Assembly (NCBI GenBank): GCA_947488595.1
Contig: CANKZI010000009.1
Span: forward strand, 1 to 64,000
DNA: 64,000 nucleotides
Direction of reading: 5' to 3'
Source of the DNA: Flavobacteriaceae bacterium
Lineage (GTDB): Bacteria > Bacteroidota > Bacteroidia > Flavobacteriales > Flavobacteriaceae
Shown here: one piece after another, positions 26,609 to 36,198 of the stretch
How the letters are laid out: each line of letters opens with the position of its first letter
Numbering within the stretch: the stretch's first letter is position 1
Position numbers and translations under genes: made by a program
Notes under the pieces: model-generated
Databases searched by the model: none
The model's input: only the letters and a program-made list of their open reading frames with translations
What the model was told of the DNA's origin: nothing

Positions 26609-28939
26609 ATGAACCAAGATTATATTAAACCAGACAATTGGTCCATCATCGAAGAAGGATTTGATGCAGAAAGAGTAAAATCGTCTGAAAGCCTTTTCAG
26701 TATTGGCAATGGCGCCATGGGACAACGCGCCAATTTTGAAGAAAATTACACCGGAGCTACTTTTCAAGGAAGCTATATTGCGGGTATTTATTATCCCGAT
26801 AAAACCAAAGTCGGTTGGTGGAAAAATGGTTATCCCGAATATTTTGCCAAAGTTTTAAATGCACCAAATTGGATTGGAATTGACATCACTATTAATGGTG
26901 AGGATTTTGATTTGAATCGTTGTTCTGAAGTAAAAAACTTCCGACGTGAACTCAATATGAAAGAAGGCTGGTACCACCGTTCTTTTGAAGCCACTTTGCA
27001 AAACGGAACGCAAATAGCAGTCAATGTGCGTCGCTTTCTTTTAATTAATTTAGATGAATTAGGCATTATAAATTACGAAATTTCGCCGCTCAATAAACAA
27101 ACCCAAATCACTTATAAACCGTACATCGATGCTGGCGTTCATAACGAAGACGCCAATTGGGAAGAAAAATTTTGGGAACCTTTATCTGTTAAAAACGATA
27201 AATCAGCAGCATTTGTAACTGCAAGAACTTTTAAAACGCATTTTACTGCTACTACTTTTATGCATAATACCGTTTTGCTAAACGGCAATGATTTGCAACT
27301 ATTGACTGACAATGTCGAGAAAAATAACGAAAAAGTTCAATTCAGTTACTCTACAAATGTTGCAGTTGGCGAAAAACTAACCTTACAAAAAATGGGCGGC
27401 TATACCGTTTCTTTAAACCATGAAGACACGCTTTTAGGTGCCGAAAATGTCATCCTTCAAGCGACGAAACAAGGATATGATACATTGCTTCAAGAACAAA
27501 TAAATGCATGGGCAAAAATTTGGGAAATGTCGGATATTACCATCGATGGAGATGTCAAAGCGCAACAGGGCATTCGTTTTAATATTTTCCAATTGAACCA
27601 AACCTATTTAGGAAAAGATTCTCGACTTAATATTGGCCCGAAAGGATTTACAGGCGAAAAATATGGCGGCTCTACCTATTGGGACACCGAAGCCTATTGC
27701 ATTCCGTTTTATATGGCAACCAAAGACCAACAAGTGGCGCGCAATTTATTAACCTACCGCTACAATCAATTAGACAAAGCGATAGTGAATGCAACCAAAC
27801 TAGGTTTTACCAACGGTGCAGCTTTGTATCCTATGGTAACCATGAACGGCGAAGAATGCCATAACGAATGGGAAATTACCTTTGAAGAAATTCACCGCAA
27901 TGGCGCCATTGCATTTGCGATTTATAATTTTTACCGTTTTACAGGAGATTACAGCTATATTCCCGAAAAAGGTTTGGAAGTATTAATCGGAATTGCACGT
28001 TTTTGGCATCAAAGGGCCAATTATTCAACTTACAGAAACCAGTACGTTATTCTTGGTGTAACGGGTCCCAACGAATATGAAAACAACGTCAACAATAATT
28101 TTTATACAAATTATATTGCAAAATGGTGCTTGGATTATACCTATCAGCAAATCCAAAAAGTCGCTTTGGAATATCCACTAGATCACAAACGAATCACGGA
28201 GAAAGTTAATATTACCGATGCAGAATTGCAATCTTGGAAAAAAGTTGCCGATAATATGTATTTTCCTTTTTCAGAAAAGTACAATGTTTACTTGCAACAA
28301 GACGGATTTTTAGACAAAGATTTAGTCAAAGTCGCCGATTTAGAAAAAAGCCAAAGACCCATTAATCAAAAATGGTCTTGGGATCGAATTTTGCGTTCAC
28401 CATATATCAAACAAGCCGATGTTTTACAAGGATTTTATTTCTTTGAAGATCATTTTTCAACCGAAGAATTAGAACGTCATTTTGATTTTTATGAACCTTT
28501 TACAGTACACGAAAGTTCACTTTCTCCATGTGTACACTCGATTCAGGCGGCCGTTTTAGACAAAATGGATATGGCTTATACTTTTTATCTTCGAACTTCG
28601 CGTTTGGATTTGGACGATTATAACAAAGAAGTAGAAGAAGGTTGTCATATCACATCGATGGCCGGAACTTGGATGAGTATTGTTGAAGGTTTTGGTGGCA
28701 TGCGCGTAAAAAATGACAGCTTGCACTTTTCGCCAAAAATACCTAAAGAATGGAAAGGCTATTCATTTAAAATCAATTTTAGAAACCAAATTTTAAAAGT
28801 TGCGGTCAATCATAATGAAACCCAATTCAATTTAGAAGGAAATACAGATAAAAACGAAAGCGAACAGATGAACCAAATCGCTGTTTTCGTAAATGGTAAT
28901 AAAGTTTTGGTAGAACCCAATAGTCTGGTTACTGTTTAA
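26609..28939 (+). CDS. GH65 family maltose phosphorylase
   Basis: A 776-residue cytoplasmic protein without a signal peptide. It has the three-part GH65 plan: an N-terminal beta-sandwich (EEGFDAERVKSSESLFSIGN), a helical-barrel catalytic domain, and a small C-terminal beta domain (about 700-776). Signatures are GEKYGGSTYWDTEAYCIPFY (about 350-370) and the general-acid block EECHNEWEITFEEIHRNG (about 415-432), then VTGPNEYENNVNNNFYTN and VHESSLSPCVHS. The reaction is maltose plus phosphate to glucose plus beta-glucose 1-phosphate. Trehalose or kojibiose specificity is possible in this family, but the starch locus and neighbouring pgmB favour maltose. A hairpin follows at 28974. Confidence 0.93.
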   Translation: MNQDYIKPDNWSIIEEGFDAERVKSSESLFSIGNGAMGQRANFEENYTGATFQGSYIAGIYYPDKTKVGWWKNGYPEYFAKVLNAPNWIGIDITINGEDFDLNRCSEVKNFRRELNMKEGWYHRSFEATLQNGTQIAVNVRRFLLINLDELGIINYEISPLNKQTQITYKPYIDAGVHNEDANWEEKFWEPLSVKNDKSAAFVTARTFKTHFTATTFMHNTVLLNGNDLQLLTDNVEKNNEKVQFSYSTNVAVGEKLTLQKMGGYTVSLNHEDTLLGAENVILQATKQGYDTLLQEQINAWAKIWEMSDITIDGDVKAQQGIRFNIFQLNQTYLGKDSRLNIGPKGFTGEKYGGSTYWDTEAYCIPFYMATKDQQVARNLLTYRYNQLDKAIVNATKLGFTNGAALYPMVTMNGEECHNEWEITFEEIHRNGAIAFAIYNFYRFTGDYSYIPEKGLEVLIGIARFWHQRANYSTYRNQYVILGVTGPNEYENNVNNNFYTNYIAKWCLDYTYQQIQKVALEYPLDHKRITEKVNITDAELQSWKKVADNMYFPFSEKYNVYLQQDGFLDKDLVKVADLEKSQRPINQKWSWDRILRSPYIKQADVLQGFYFFEDHFSTEELERHFDFYEPFTVHESSLSPCVHSIQAAVLDKMDMAYTFYLRTSRLDLDDYNKEVEEGCHITSMAGTWMSIVEGFGGMRVKNDSLHFSPKIPKEWKGYSFKINFRNQILKVAVNHNETQFNLEGNTDKNESEQMNQIAVFVNGNKVLVEPNSLVTV

Positions 28940-28973
28940 ATAAATTATTTAATTTAAAAATATAACCAATGCC

Positions 28974-29007
28974 ACCCTTTCAGAATTTAAAATTTTGAAA
29001 GGGTTTT
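28974..29007 (+). terminator. Intercistronic hairpin, possible weak terminator
   Basis: ACCCTTTCA (28974-28982) and TGAAAGGGT (28996-29004) form a perfect 9-bp stem followed by only four T. It lies between the GH65 and GH13 genes and may lower expression of the downstream genes or stabilise the upstream transcript. Confidence 0.5.
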
Positions 29008-29020
29008 AAAACTACAGCCA

Positions 29021-30856
29021 ATGAAAAAACTAATGTTCTTTCTATTTATTACGACAGCAAATTTTGCGCAAATCGAACGTGTAGAACCTCCTTTTTGGTG
29101 GACAAACATGCATTTATCACATGTGCAAATCATGTTCTACGGAAAGAATATTGCGCAATATGAGGTATCCGTTTCTAACGGAATTGTAATTGAAAATATC
29201 AAAAAAACCGAAAATCCAAATTACGTTTTTGTTACAATCAATACAAAAAACACCACTGCTCAAGAACTTACTTTTTCATTCAAAAGCAAAAATAAAGTGG
29301 CATTTACGGAAAATTATTCGCTAAAAACTAGAAAAGATAATTCTAAATTCCGCGAAAGTTATGATGCGTCCGACGTAATTTACTTGATTATGCCCGATCG
29401 CTTTGCCAATGGAAATCCGAATAATGACAGTACCAACGAAGCAGTAGAAAAAGAAAATCGCAATTTTCCTGGGGGTCGACATGGTGGCGATATTGAAGGT
29501 ATCATTAAAAATTTAGATTATCTCAAAAATCTTGGCGTAACGGCACTTTGGCCAACGCCTTTGTGCGAAGACAACGACAAACAATATTCTTACCACGGCT
29601 ATGGTCAATCTGATGTTTATAAAATTGACTCACGCTACGGCACCAATGCAGATTATCAGCGATTATCTGCTGAACTGCACCAACGCGGCATGAAAAATAT
29701 TATGGATTATGTAACCAACCATTGGGGTTCAGAACACTGGATGCTAAAAGATTTACCTACTTACGATTGGTTGCACCAATTTCCGGGTTACGCCCAAACC
29801 AATTACAGAATGACAACGCAATTTGACAGTAATGCATCAAAAACCGACGCTACAATGTGTATGGACGGCTGGTTTGTAAAATCGATGCCTGACTTGAACC
29901 AGTCTAATCCTTTGGTGCTAAATTACTTGACTCAGAATGCCATTTGGTGGATAGAATTTGCTGATTTAGATGGATTTAGAGTAGACACTTATTCGTATAA
30001 TGACAAAGAAGGCATTGCAAAATGGACAAAAGCAATAACCGATGAATATCCACATTTTAATATTGTTGGCGAAGTTTGGATGCACGACCAAGCACAAATG
30101 TCGTATTGGCAAAAAGACAGTAAAATTGGCGCCATCGAACATTACAATTCCTATTTGCCAAGTGTGATGGATTTTACGCTACACGATGCAATTAGTACTG
30201 TTTTTAGTGAAGATAATTCCAGTTGGGATAAAGGAATTATCAAAGTTTATGAAAATTTCACCAATGATTTCCTCTATCCAAATCCGAATAATTTATTGTT
30301 ATTTGTCGAAAATCACGATACCCAACGTTTTAATGAAATTTATAAAAACGATATCAAAAAATATAAAATGGCAATGACTTTAATTGCTACGATTAGAGGA
30401 ATTCCACAATTGTATTACGGTTCAGAAATTGGTATGAATGGCAACAAAGAAAAAAGTGGTGATGCCGATATTCGAAAGGATTTTCCTGGCGGATGGGAAG
30501 GCGATACCAACAATGCTTTTACCGCCTCTGGCAGAACGGCGAATCAAAATGACTATTTCGATTTTACTTCTAAACTATTCAACTGGAGAAAAGCAAAGAC
30601 CGTTATACATAACGGAAAAACAACACATTATATCCCAGAAAACAATATCTATGTGTATTTCCGTCATAATGAAACCGAAAGCATAATGGTAATCATCAAT
30701 AACAATCCCGAAAAACAAACCTTCAAAACCAATCGTTTTAAAGAAAATATTTTAAATTACAAATCAGGAAAGGAAGTCCTCACCAATCAATCTATCAATT
30801 TGACAAATGATATTGTAGTTGAGGGAAAATCTGTTTTGATACTTGAATTGCAATAA
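29021..30856 (+). CDS. Exported GH13 alpha-amylase, SusA/neopullulanase-like
   Basis: A 611-residue protein with a short signal peptide ending NFAQ (about residue 16) and no lipobox, so probably periplasmic. Residues about 17-110 are a cyclomaltodextrinase N-terminal domain (PFWWTNMHLSHVQIMFYGKN). The catalytic domain begins near YLIMPDRFANGN. The triad is visible: nucleophile D322 in DGFRVDTYSY, acid/base E351 in IVGEVWMHD, and D433 in FVENHDTQRF; region I is MDYVTNHWG. It resembles SusA of the Bacteroides Sus system, which trims imported maltodextrins to smaller sugars. GH31 follows 32 bases later. Substrate preference is inferred. Confidence 0.9.
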   Translation: MKKLMFFLFITTANFAQIERVEPPFWWTNMHLSHVQIMFYGKNIAQYEVSVSNGIVIENIKKTENPNYVFVTINTKNTTAQELTFSFKSKNKVAFTENYSLKTRKDNSKFRESYDASDVIYLIMPDRFANGNPNNDSTNEAVEKENRNFPGGRHGGDIEGIIKNLDYLKNLGVTALWPTPLCEDNDKQYSYHGYGQSDVYKIDSRYGTNADYQRLSAELHQRGMKNIMDYVTNHWGSEHWMLKDLPTYDWLHQFPGYAQTNYRMTTQFDSNASKTDATMCMDGWFVKSMPDLNQSNPLVLNYLTQNAIWWIEFADLDGFRVDTYSYNDKEGIAKWTKAITDEYPHFNIVGEVWMHDQAQMSYWQKDSKIGAIEHYNSYLPSVMDFTLHDAISTVFSEDNSSWDKGIIKVYENFTNDFLYPNPNNLLLFVENHDTQRFNEIYKNDIKKYKMAMTLIATIRGIPQLYYGSEIGMNGNKEKSGDADIRKDFPGGWEGDTNNAFTASGRTANQNDYFDFTSKLFNWRKAKTVIHNGKTTHYIPENNIYVYFRHNETESIMVIINNNPEKQTFKTNRFKENILNYKSGKEVLTNQSINLTNDIVVEGKSVLILELQ

Positions 30857-30888
30857 TCTTACTCAAACTCTGTAATGTTCAATTGAAT

Positions 30889-33264
30889 ATGAAAAAACTC
30901 ATTGTTTTACTGCTAATCGCGTCTGCTACTGTTGCACAAAATGCCAACAGGAACTACGTTTCCCATAAATTTAACAAAGACATATTAGAAATTACCACTT
31001 CTGATGGTTCATACCGCATCCAATGCTATTCAGATAAAATAATCGAAACCTCATTTGTGCCAAATGGTGCGACTTTCAATCCCGATTCTCATGCAGTAAT
31101 TTTAAAACCCAACGGCAGTAGTGCTTCATTTGTAGCGACTTCAGACTTATTGAAATTTTCTAATAAAAATATCGAAATACAAATCCGCAAAAAACCATTC
31201 CAGATTTCTTATTTCTACAAAAAGCAATTCCTGCTTTCTGAAAAAAACGGCTATACAAAAAAAGATTCAACCGAAATTTTAGATTTTAATATTGACGCAA
31301 CCGAAAAATTATATGGTGGTGGCGCTAGAGTGCTCGGCATGGACCGTCGTGGCAATCGTTTGCAACTCTACAATCGCGCCAGTTATGGTTATGGCAATCG
31401 TGCAGAGTTGATGAATTTTTGTATTCCGTTGGTCATGTCGTCTAAAATGTATGCTGTTCATTTTGACAATCCTGCCATCGGATATTTGGATTTGGATTCA
31501 AAAAAAGACAATACTTTAAGTTACGAAACCATCTCTGGTAGAAAGACCTATCAAATTATTGTTGGCGACTCCTGGGAGAATCTCATTGCAAATTATACCG
31601 ATTTAACCGGAAAACAACCATTGCCACCACGCTGGGCATTCGGTAATTTTTCATCACGGTTTGGTTATCATTCACAAGAAGAAGTCGAAAAAACCATTAA
31701 AAAATTTGAAGAAAGTAAAATTCCTGTTGACGCCATAATTTTAGATTTGTATTGGTTTGGTAAAACAATTCAAGGCACAATGGGCAATCTCGATTGGGAT
31801 AAAGAAACTTTCCCAAATCCCGAGAAAATGATTTCCGATTTGAATGCCAAAGGCATTAAAACCATTTTGATCACCGAGCCATTTGTTTTAACCACTTCGT
31901 CAAAATGGAAAGAAGCTGTGTCCGAAAAAATACTGGCTACCGATAAAAACGGAAAGCCTTTTACTTATGATTTTTATTTTGGAAATACCGGCATTATTGA
32001 CATTTTTAAGCCAGAAGGAAAAAATTGGTTTTGGAATATTTATAAAAAACTAATCAATCAAGGCGTTGGCGGACTTTGGGGTGATTTGGGAGAACCAGAA
32101 GTTTTTCCATCCGCAGCAAGAACTGCTGGCGGATCTGCCGATGAAGTTCACAATATTTATGGACACCACTGGGCAAAATTAATCGCCGATGGTTATAAAA
32201 AAGATTTTCCAAAGCAACGTCCTTTTATTTTAATGCGTGCTGGATATTCAGGTTCGCAACGATTTGGAATGATACCATGGAGTGGTGATGTGTCCAGAAG
32301 TTGGGATGGTTTATCTGGACAGATGGAAATTGCACTTCAAATGGGAATGCAAGGAATGGCTTATATGCATTCGGATTTGGGCGGATTTGCAGGCGATTAT
32401 TTTGATAACGAATTGTATTTGCGTTGGTTACAATATGGCGTTTTTAACCCTATTTTTCGTCCGCACGCGCAAGAAGATGTCGCTTCAGAAGTGGCCTACA
32501 AAGATATTGACACCAAAGCAATCGCAACAAAAGCAGTAGCATTGCGCTACCAATTATTGCCTTACAATTACAATTTGGCTTTTGAAAATGCGACTTCCGG
32601 CCAACCTTTAATGCGACCATTGTTTTTTGAAGAACCAGAAAACAAAGCACTGCTTTCAAAATCTGATGGTTATTTATGGGGAAATGATTTTTTAATTTAT
32701 CCTGTTACCGAAAGAGGGCAAGTTCAAAAAGAAATTTACTTCCCAAAATCAGATAATTGGTATGATTTCTACACCGGCAAAAAATATGAAAAAGGAACCA
32801 CACAAAAAGTCGATTTGAATAAAAATAACATTCCGACTTTTGTGCGCGGCGGGAGTTTTATTCCGATGATTAATACCATTCAAAACACACAAAATTACAT
32901 CTTGAATGATTTTGATGTTCATTATTATTTTGATGAAACGACGGTAGTTTCTAAATTAAATCTTTATAATGATGATGGCATTACGCCTTACAATTTTGAA
33001 AATTCAAAATATGAAAAAATTGATTTTAGAAGTAACTTCAAAAATAATATTTTGAAAATAAAAGTAGCATATGACCAATCTTATCAGAAGACAATTGGCA
33101 AAAAAATAAATTTGAAAATTCATGGTTTTGATATAAATCCTTCAGAAATAATTTTAAATAAAAAACAACTAAAAAACACCGATTATACTTTTGAAAATAA
33201 TGTAATCATAATTCCGTTAGATTGTAAATTAGTTGTAGATAATGAAATTGAAATCAAACTTTAA
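30889..33264 (+). CDS. Exported GH31 alpha-glucosidase
   Basis: A 791-residue protein. The ATG at 30889 begins MKKLIVLLLIASATVAQ, a signal peptide ending at AQ; a TTG two codons earlier adds nothing. The N-terminal beta-sandwich carries EKLYGGGARVLGMDRRG. The catalytic barrel has RWAFGNFSSRFGYHSQEEVE, the nucleophile D399 in GLWGDLGEPEVFP and the acid/base D467 in WSGDVSRSWDGL. Proximal and distal beta domains follow (FVRGGSFIPM). Like SusB it should release glucose from the non-reducing ends of maltooligosaccharides in the periplasm, though SusB itself is GH97, so this is a functional analogue. Its stop is one base before the next start codon. Confidence 0.93.
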   Translation: MKKLIVLLLIASATVAQNANRNYVSHKFNKDILEITTSDGSYRIQCYSDKIIETSFVPNGATFNPDSHAVILKPNGSSASFVATSDLLKFSNKNIEIQIRKKPFQISYFYKKQFLLSEKNGYTKKDSTEILDFNIDATEKLYGGGARVLGMDRRGNRLQLYNRASYGYGNRAELMNFCIPLVMSSKMYAVHFDNPAIGYLDLDSKKDNTLSYETISGRKTYQIIVGDSWENLIANYTDLTGKQPLPPRWAFGNFSSRFGYHSQEEVEKTIKKFEESKIPVDAIILDLYWFGKTIQGTMGNLDWDKETFPNPEKMISDLNAKGIKTILITEPFVLTTSSKWKEAVSEKILATDKNGKPFTYDFYFGNTGIIDIFKPEGKNWFWNIYKKLINQGVGGLWGDLGEPEVFPSAARTAGGSADEVHNIYGHHWAKLIADGYKKDFPKQRPFILMRAGYSGSQRFGMIPWSGDVSRSWDGLSGQMEIALQMGMQGMAYMHSDLGGFAGDYFDNELYLRWLQYGVFNPIFRPHAQEDVASEVAYKDIDTKAIATKAVALRYQLLPYNYNLAFENATSGQPLMRPLFFEEPENKALLSKSDGYLWGNDFLIYPVTERGQVQKEIYFPKSDNWYDFYTGKKYEKGTTQKVDLNKNNIPTFVRGGSFIPMINTIQNTQNYILNDFDVHYYFDETTVVSKLNLYNDDGITPYNFENSKYEKIDFRSNFKNNILKIKVAYDQSYQKTIGKKINLKIHGFDINPSEIILNKKQLKNTDYTFENNVIIIPLDCKLVVDNEIEIKL

Positions 33265-33265
33265 C

Positions 33266-34921
33266 ATGAAAAAAATAGTATTCCTATTCGCCTTTTCTTT
33301 ATTTTTTTTAAGCTGTATGTCAACCAAAGAAGCAGCTTCAACAGAGACCAAAACACCTTTTGTTTGGGAAAGTGCCAATGTCTATTTTTTATTGACCGAT
33401 CGGTTTCAAAACGGTGATAAATCGAACGATTTGAATTACAATCGCAACAAACCAACCGGAAAATTGCGTGGTTTTGTTGGTGGTGACATTCGTGGAATCA
33501 TTCAAAAATTAGACGAAGGATATTTTGAAAATTTAGGCATCAATGTAATTTGGATGACGCCAATTGTAGAGCAAATTCACGATGGCGTTGACGAAGGCAC
33601 TGGCTTTTCTTATGGTTTTCACGGCTATTGGACACGCGATTGGAGTGCTTTAGACCCAAGTTTCGGAACTAAAAAAGACTTGGCAGAATTGGTTACCAAA
33701 GCCCATGCAAAAGGCATCAGAATTATGTTGGATGCAGTAATCAATCACACGGGCCCCGTTACCGCCGATGACGCAGCCTATCCAAGCGATTGGGTGCGCA
33801 CGTCGCCAAAATGCACCTACAAATCTTATGATACATATATCAATTGCACCTTGGTTGACAATCTTCCGGATATAAAAACCGAAAGTGATGCACCGGTTGC
33901 TTTGCCTCCTTTTTTAGTCGATAAATTTAAAAAAGAAGGGCGTTATGAGCAAGAAGTAGCCGAATTGGATGCATTCTTTAAAAAAACAGGTTATCCAAGA
34001 GCGCCGCGATTTTATATAATGAAATGGTTGTCAGATTATATCACAGATTACGGAATCGACGGTTACCGAGTTGATACTGCAAAACATACAACCGAAAATG
34101 TTTGGGCAGAATTTAAAAATGTTTGCGATTTGGCTTTCGCCGATTTCAAACAAAAAAATCCAGCTAAGGTATTGGATGACAATCCTTTTTTTACCATTGC
34201 CGAAGTCTATGGTTATAATATTGGCAACAAATTGTTGTTTGATTTTGGTGATAAAAAAGTAAATTATTTCGAAAATGGATTTGTTGGATTAATCAATTTT
34301 GATTTTAGAAATGAAGCGAAATTGAATTATGAACCTTTGTTTTCAAAATATTCGACTATTTTGAATGGAGATTTAAAAAGAAAAACGGTTATGAATTATA
34401 CGAGTTCGCATGATGATGGTTATCCGTTTGACAAAAAACGTGAAAGAACATTTGAGGCAGGAACAAAATTGTTGCTTGCACCCGGAATTTCACAAGTATA
34501 TTATGGTGATGAATCGGCACGTTTGCTGGATATCGAAGGTACCCAAGGCGATGCCACTTTGCGTTCTTTTATGAATTGGAAGGACATCAAAAATAATGTT
34601 GAAACACAAAAACTCCTTTTGCATTACCAAAAATTAGGGCAATTTAGAAAAAATCATCCCGCCGTTGGAGCTGGAATTCACAAACAAATTGGAATAGGAA
34701 ATCAATATGTTTTTAGCCGAATTTACACCAAAGCAAACTATAATGACATCGTTGTTGTTGGTTTGGATTTGCCAATTGGAAACAAAGAAATTTCAGTGGA
34801 CAATCTTTTTATAAACGGAACAATGGTCAAAGATGCATATTCTGGAAAAACCGCAAATGTTGTTGGTGGAAAAGTGACAATCGATAGTGAATTTGGTATC
34901 ATTTTATTGGAAAAAAAATAA
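33266..34921 (+). CDS. Lipoprotein GH13 alpha-amylase, SusG-like
   Basis: A 551-residue lipoprotein. The ATG at 33266 lies one base after the GH31 stop and gives a clean lipobox with Cys17 (LFFLSC); the in-frame ATG at 33242 lies inside GH31 and is rejected. The catalytic domain begins VYFLLTDRFQNGDKSNDLNY. Region I is MLDAVINHTG, the nucleophile D270 is in DGYRVDTAKHT, the acid/base E313 in TIAEVYGY, and D383 in TSSHDDGYPF. The outer-membrane SusG amylase of Bacteroides is the closest functional model, degrading starch at the surface, but which leaflet this lipoprotein faces cannot be told. It is the last gene of the operon. Confidence 0.9.
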   Translation: MKKIVFLFAFSLFFLSCMSTKEAASTETKTPFVWESANVYFLLTDRFQNGDKSNDLNYNRNKPTGKLRGFVGGDIRGIIQKLDEGYFENLGINVIWMTPIVEQIHDGVDEGTGFSYGFHGYWTRDWSALDPSFGTKKDLAELVTKAHAKGIRIMLDAVINHTGPVTADDAAYPSDWVRTSPKCTYKSYDTYINCTLVDNLPDIKTESDAPVALPPFLVDKFKKEGRYEQEVAELDAFFKKTGYPRAPRFYIMKWLSDYITDYGIDGYRVDTAKHTTENVWAEFKNVCDLAFADFKQKNPAKVLDDNPFFTIAEVYGYNIGNKLLFDFGDKKVNYFENGFVGLINFDFRNEAKLNYEPLFSKYSTILNGDLKRKTVMNYTSSHDDGYPFDKKRERTFEAGTKLLLAPGISQVYYGDESARLLDIEGTQGDATLRSFMNWKDIKNNVETQKLLLHYQKLGQFRKNHPAVGAGIHKQIGIGNQYVFSRIYTKANYNDIVVVGLDLPIGNKEISVDNLFINGTMVKDAYSGKTANVVGGKVTIDSEFGIILLEKK

Positions 34922-34926
34922 TGTAA

Positions 34927-35033
34927 CCGCAAAGACCTCAAAGATTTTTTCGCAAAGTGCAAAAGGATTACAAGAACACAAACTTTTTTTTACAAAGGTC
35001 GTAAAGCTAAATTTACTTTGCGAGATTTGTGTT
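34927..35033. repeat. CAAAG-rich repeat block
   Basis: CAAAG units recur at 34930, 34939 and 34953, then at 34992 in TTTACAAAGG, and invert to CTTTGCG at 35016-35022. AACACAAA (34975-34982) pairs with TTTGTGTT (35026-35033). It fills the space between the last amylase gene and the glycerophosphodiesterase. I recall similar GCAAAG arrays in other Flavobacteriia intergenic regions, but the match here was not searched. Confidence 0.5.
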
Positions 35034-35064
35034 TTTACTTAAAAAATTTTTGCAGTGTAATAAA

Positions 35065-35733
35065 ATGAAACCATTCTTAAAAATAGGCCATCGTGGCGCA
35101 AAAGGTCATGTTGCCGAAAATACTTTAGCATCATTTCAAAAAGCACTTGATTTAAAAGTTGACAGTGTTGAACTTGATGTGCATTTGTCTTTAGACCAAA
35201 AAGTGATGGTAATTCATGATGCAACTATCGATCGCACCACAACCAGTAAAGGGTTTGTAAACCAAATGAATGCTTCAGAATTAAATGAATTTGGAATTCC
35301 AACATTAGAAGAAGTATTAGTATTGATTAATGAAAAGTGCATCGTAAATATTGAAATCAAAGATAGTAGTGCAACAACATTTGTCCTTGAAATACTTCAA
35401 AAATATACTTTAGAAAAAAAATGGAATTCAAAATTATTTCAAATTTCTAGTTTTGATTGGGATGTTTTACGAGTTTGTTATTCCGAAAATAAAACAATAT
35501 CACTTGGTGTTTTAACAGAAAATTCAATCGAAGCAGCATTGATTTTCGCTAAAAAAATAAAAGCAAATGCTATAAATCCGCATTTCAAATTATTAACTTG
35601 TGAAAATGTGTTGGTCATTCACGAAAATGGATTTAAAATTTTTCCGTGGACAGTAAATCAACCTAAAGACATTACCTTTGTAAAATCATTAAAAGTTGAT
35701 GGTATAATTTCTGACTTTCCTGATCGCATTTAA
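35065..35733 (+). CDS. Glycerophosphodiester phosphodiesterase
   Basis: A 222-residue protein; I chose the ATG at 35065 because MKPFLKIGHRGAKGHVAENT is the family N-terminus, and an earlier TTG at 35029 lies in the repeat block. The GDPD signature is present: GHRGAKGHVAENTLASF with His9/Arg10, SVELDVHLSLDQKVMVIHD with the metal-binding Glu and Asp, and the catalytic His in IHDATIDRTT. Late motifs are VNIEIKD and GIISDFPDRI. It hydrolyses glycerophosphodiesters such as glycerophosphocholine to glycerol 3-phosphate and an alcohol. No signal peptide is seen, so it should be cytoplasmic like UgpQ. It is not linked functionally to its neighbours. Confidence 0.9.
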   Translation: MKPFLKIGHRGAKGHVAENTLASFQKALDLKVDSVELDVHLSLDQKVMVIHDATIDRTTTSKGFVNQMNASELNEFGIPTLEEVLVLINEKCIVNIEIKDSSATTFVLEILQKYTLEKKWNSKLFQISSFDWDVLRVCYSENKTISLGVLTENSIEAALIFAKKIKANAINPHFKLLTCENVLVIHENGFKIFPWTVNQPKDITFVKSLKVDGIISDFPDRI

Positions 35734-35768
35734 TTTTTTAAACCATTTAGAAAATTAAGGTAATTAAG
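35734..35768 (+). repeat. Left inverted repeat of the GxxExxY unit
   Basis: Starts with TTTTTTAAACCATT (35734-35747), an exact inverted match to 36221-36234, and continues with ATTAAG units at about nine-base period. It begins directly after the glycerophosphodiesterase stop codon. Confidence 0.75.
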
Positions 35769-35789
35769 AACTAATTCCGGAAAATAACG

Positions 35790-36197
35790 ATGACAAAAAA
35801 AGAAATTACCCAAATATCATATCAAATAATTGGATTTGCAATTAAAGTTCATAAAAAATTAGGCCCCGGATTGTTAGAAAAAATCTATGAAGAGTGTTTA
35901 AAATTTGAACTTGAGCAAAATGGTTTTAATGTAAAACAACAATTAAATATTGAAGTTGATTATTATGATTTAAAATTAGAAAATCCTTTAAGACTTGATT
36001 TACTAGTGAATGATTGTATAATTGTTGAATTAAAAACTGTTGAAAGATTCCATCCAATTGACGAAGCTAAATTAATGACTTATATGAAATTATTAAGCAT
36101 TCCTCAAGGATTGTTAATTAATTTCAACACAACAAATATTACAAAATCCACTAAACCTATTGTAAATGAATATTTTTTTAGATTATCAGATGACTGA
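35790..36197 (+). CDS. GxxExxY protein (PD-(D/E)XK nuclease-like)
   Basis: A 135-residue protein of the GxxExxY family (PDDEXK_3). The name-giving residues are G27, E30 and Y33 in GPGLLEKIYEE. A PD-(D/E)XK-type active site is visible as D70 (RLD), E80 and K82 (VELK), and the helix AKLMTYMKLL follows. The fold is that of nucleases, but no activity is established for this family. The gene is enclosed by an exact 14-bp inverted repeat (35734-35747 and 36221-36234) with similar inner arrays, so it looks like a discrete inserted unit between the glycerophosphodiesterase and the FAD oxidoreductase. No signal peptide. Family call confident, function unknown. Confidence 0.88.
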   Translation: MTKKEITQISYQIIGFAIKVHKKLGPGLLEKIYEECLKFELEQNGFNVKQQLNIEVDYYDLKLENPLRLDLLVNDCIIVELKTVERFHPIDEAKLMTYMKLLSIPQGLLINFNTTNITKSTKPIVNEYFFRLSDD

Positions 36198-36198
36198 T

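Noticed and set aside
35000..35064. TTTACTTTG as a -7 element for the glycerophosphodiesterase
   Set aside because: The motif lacks one base of the TAnnTTTG spacing and lies within the CAAAG repeat block.
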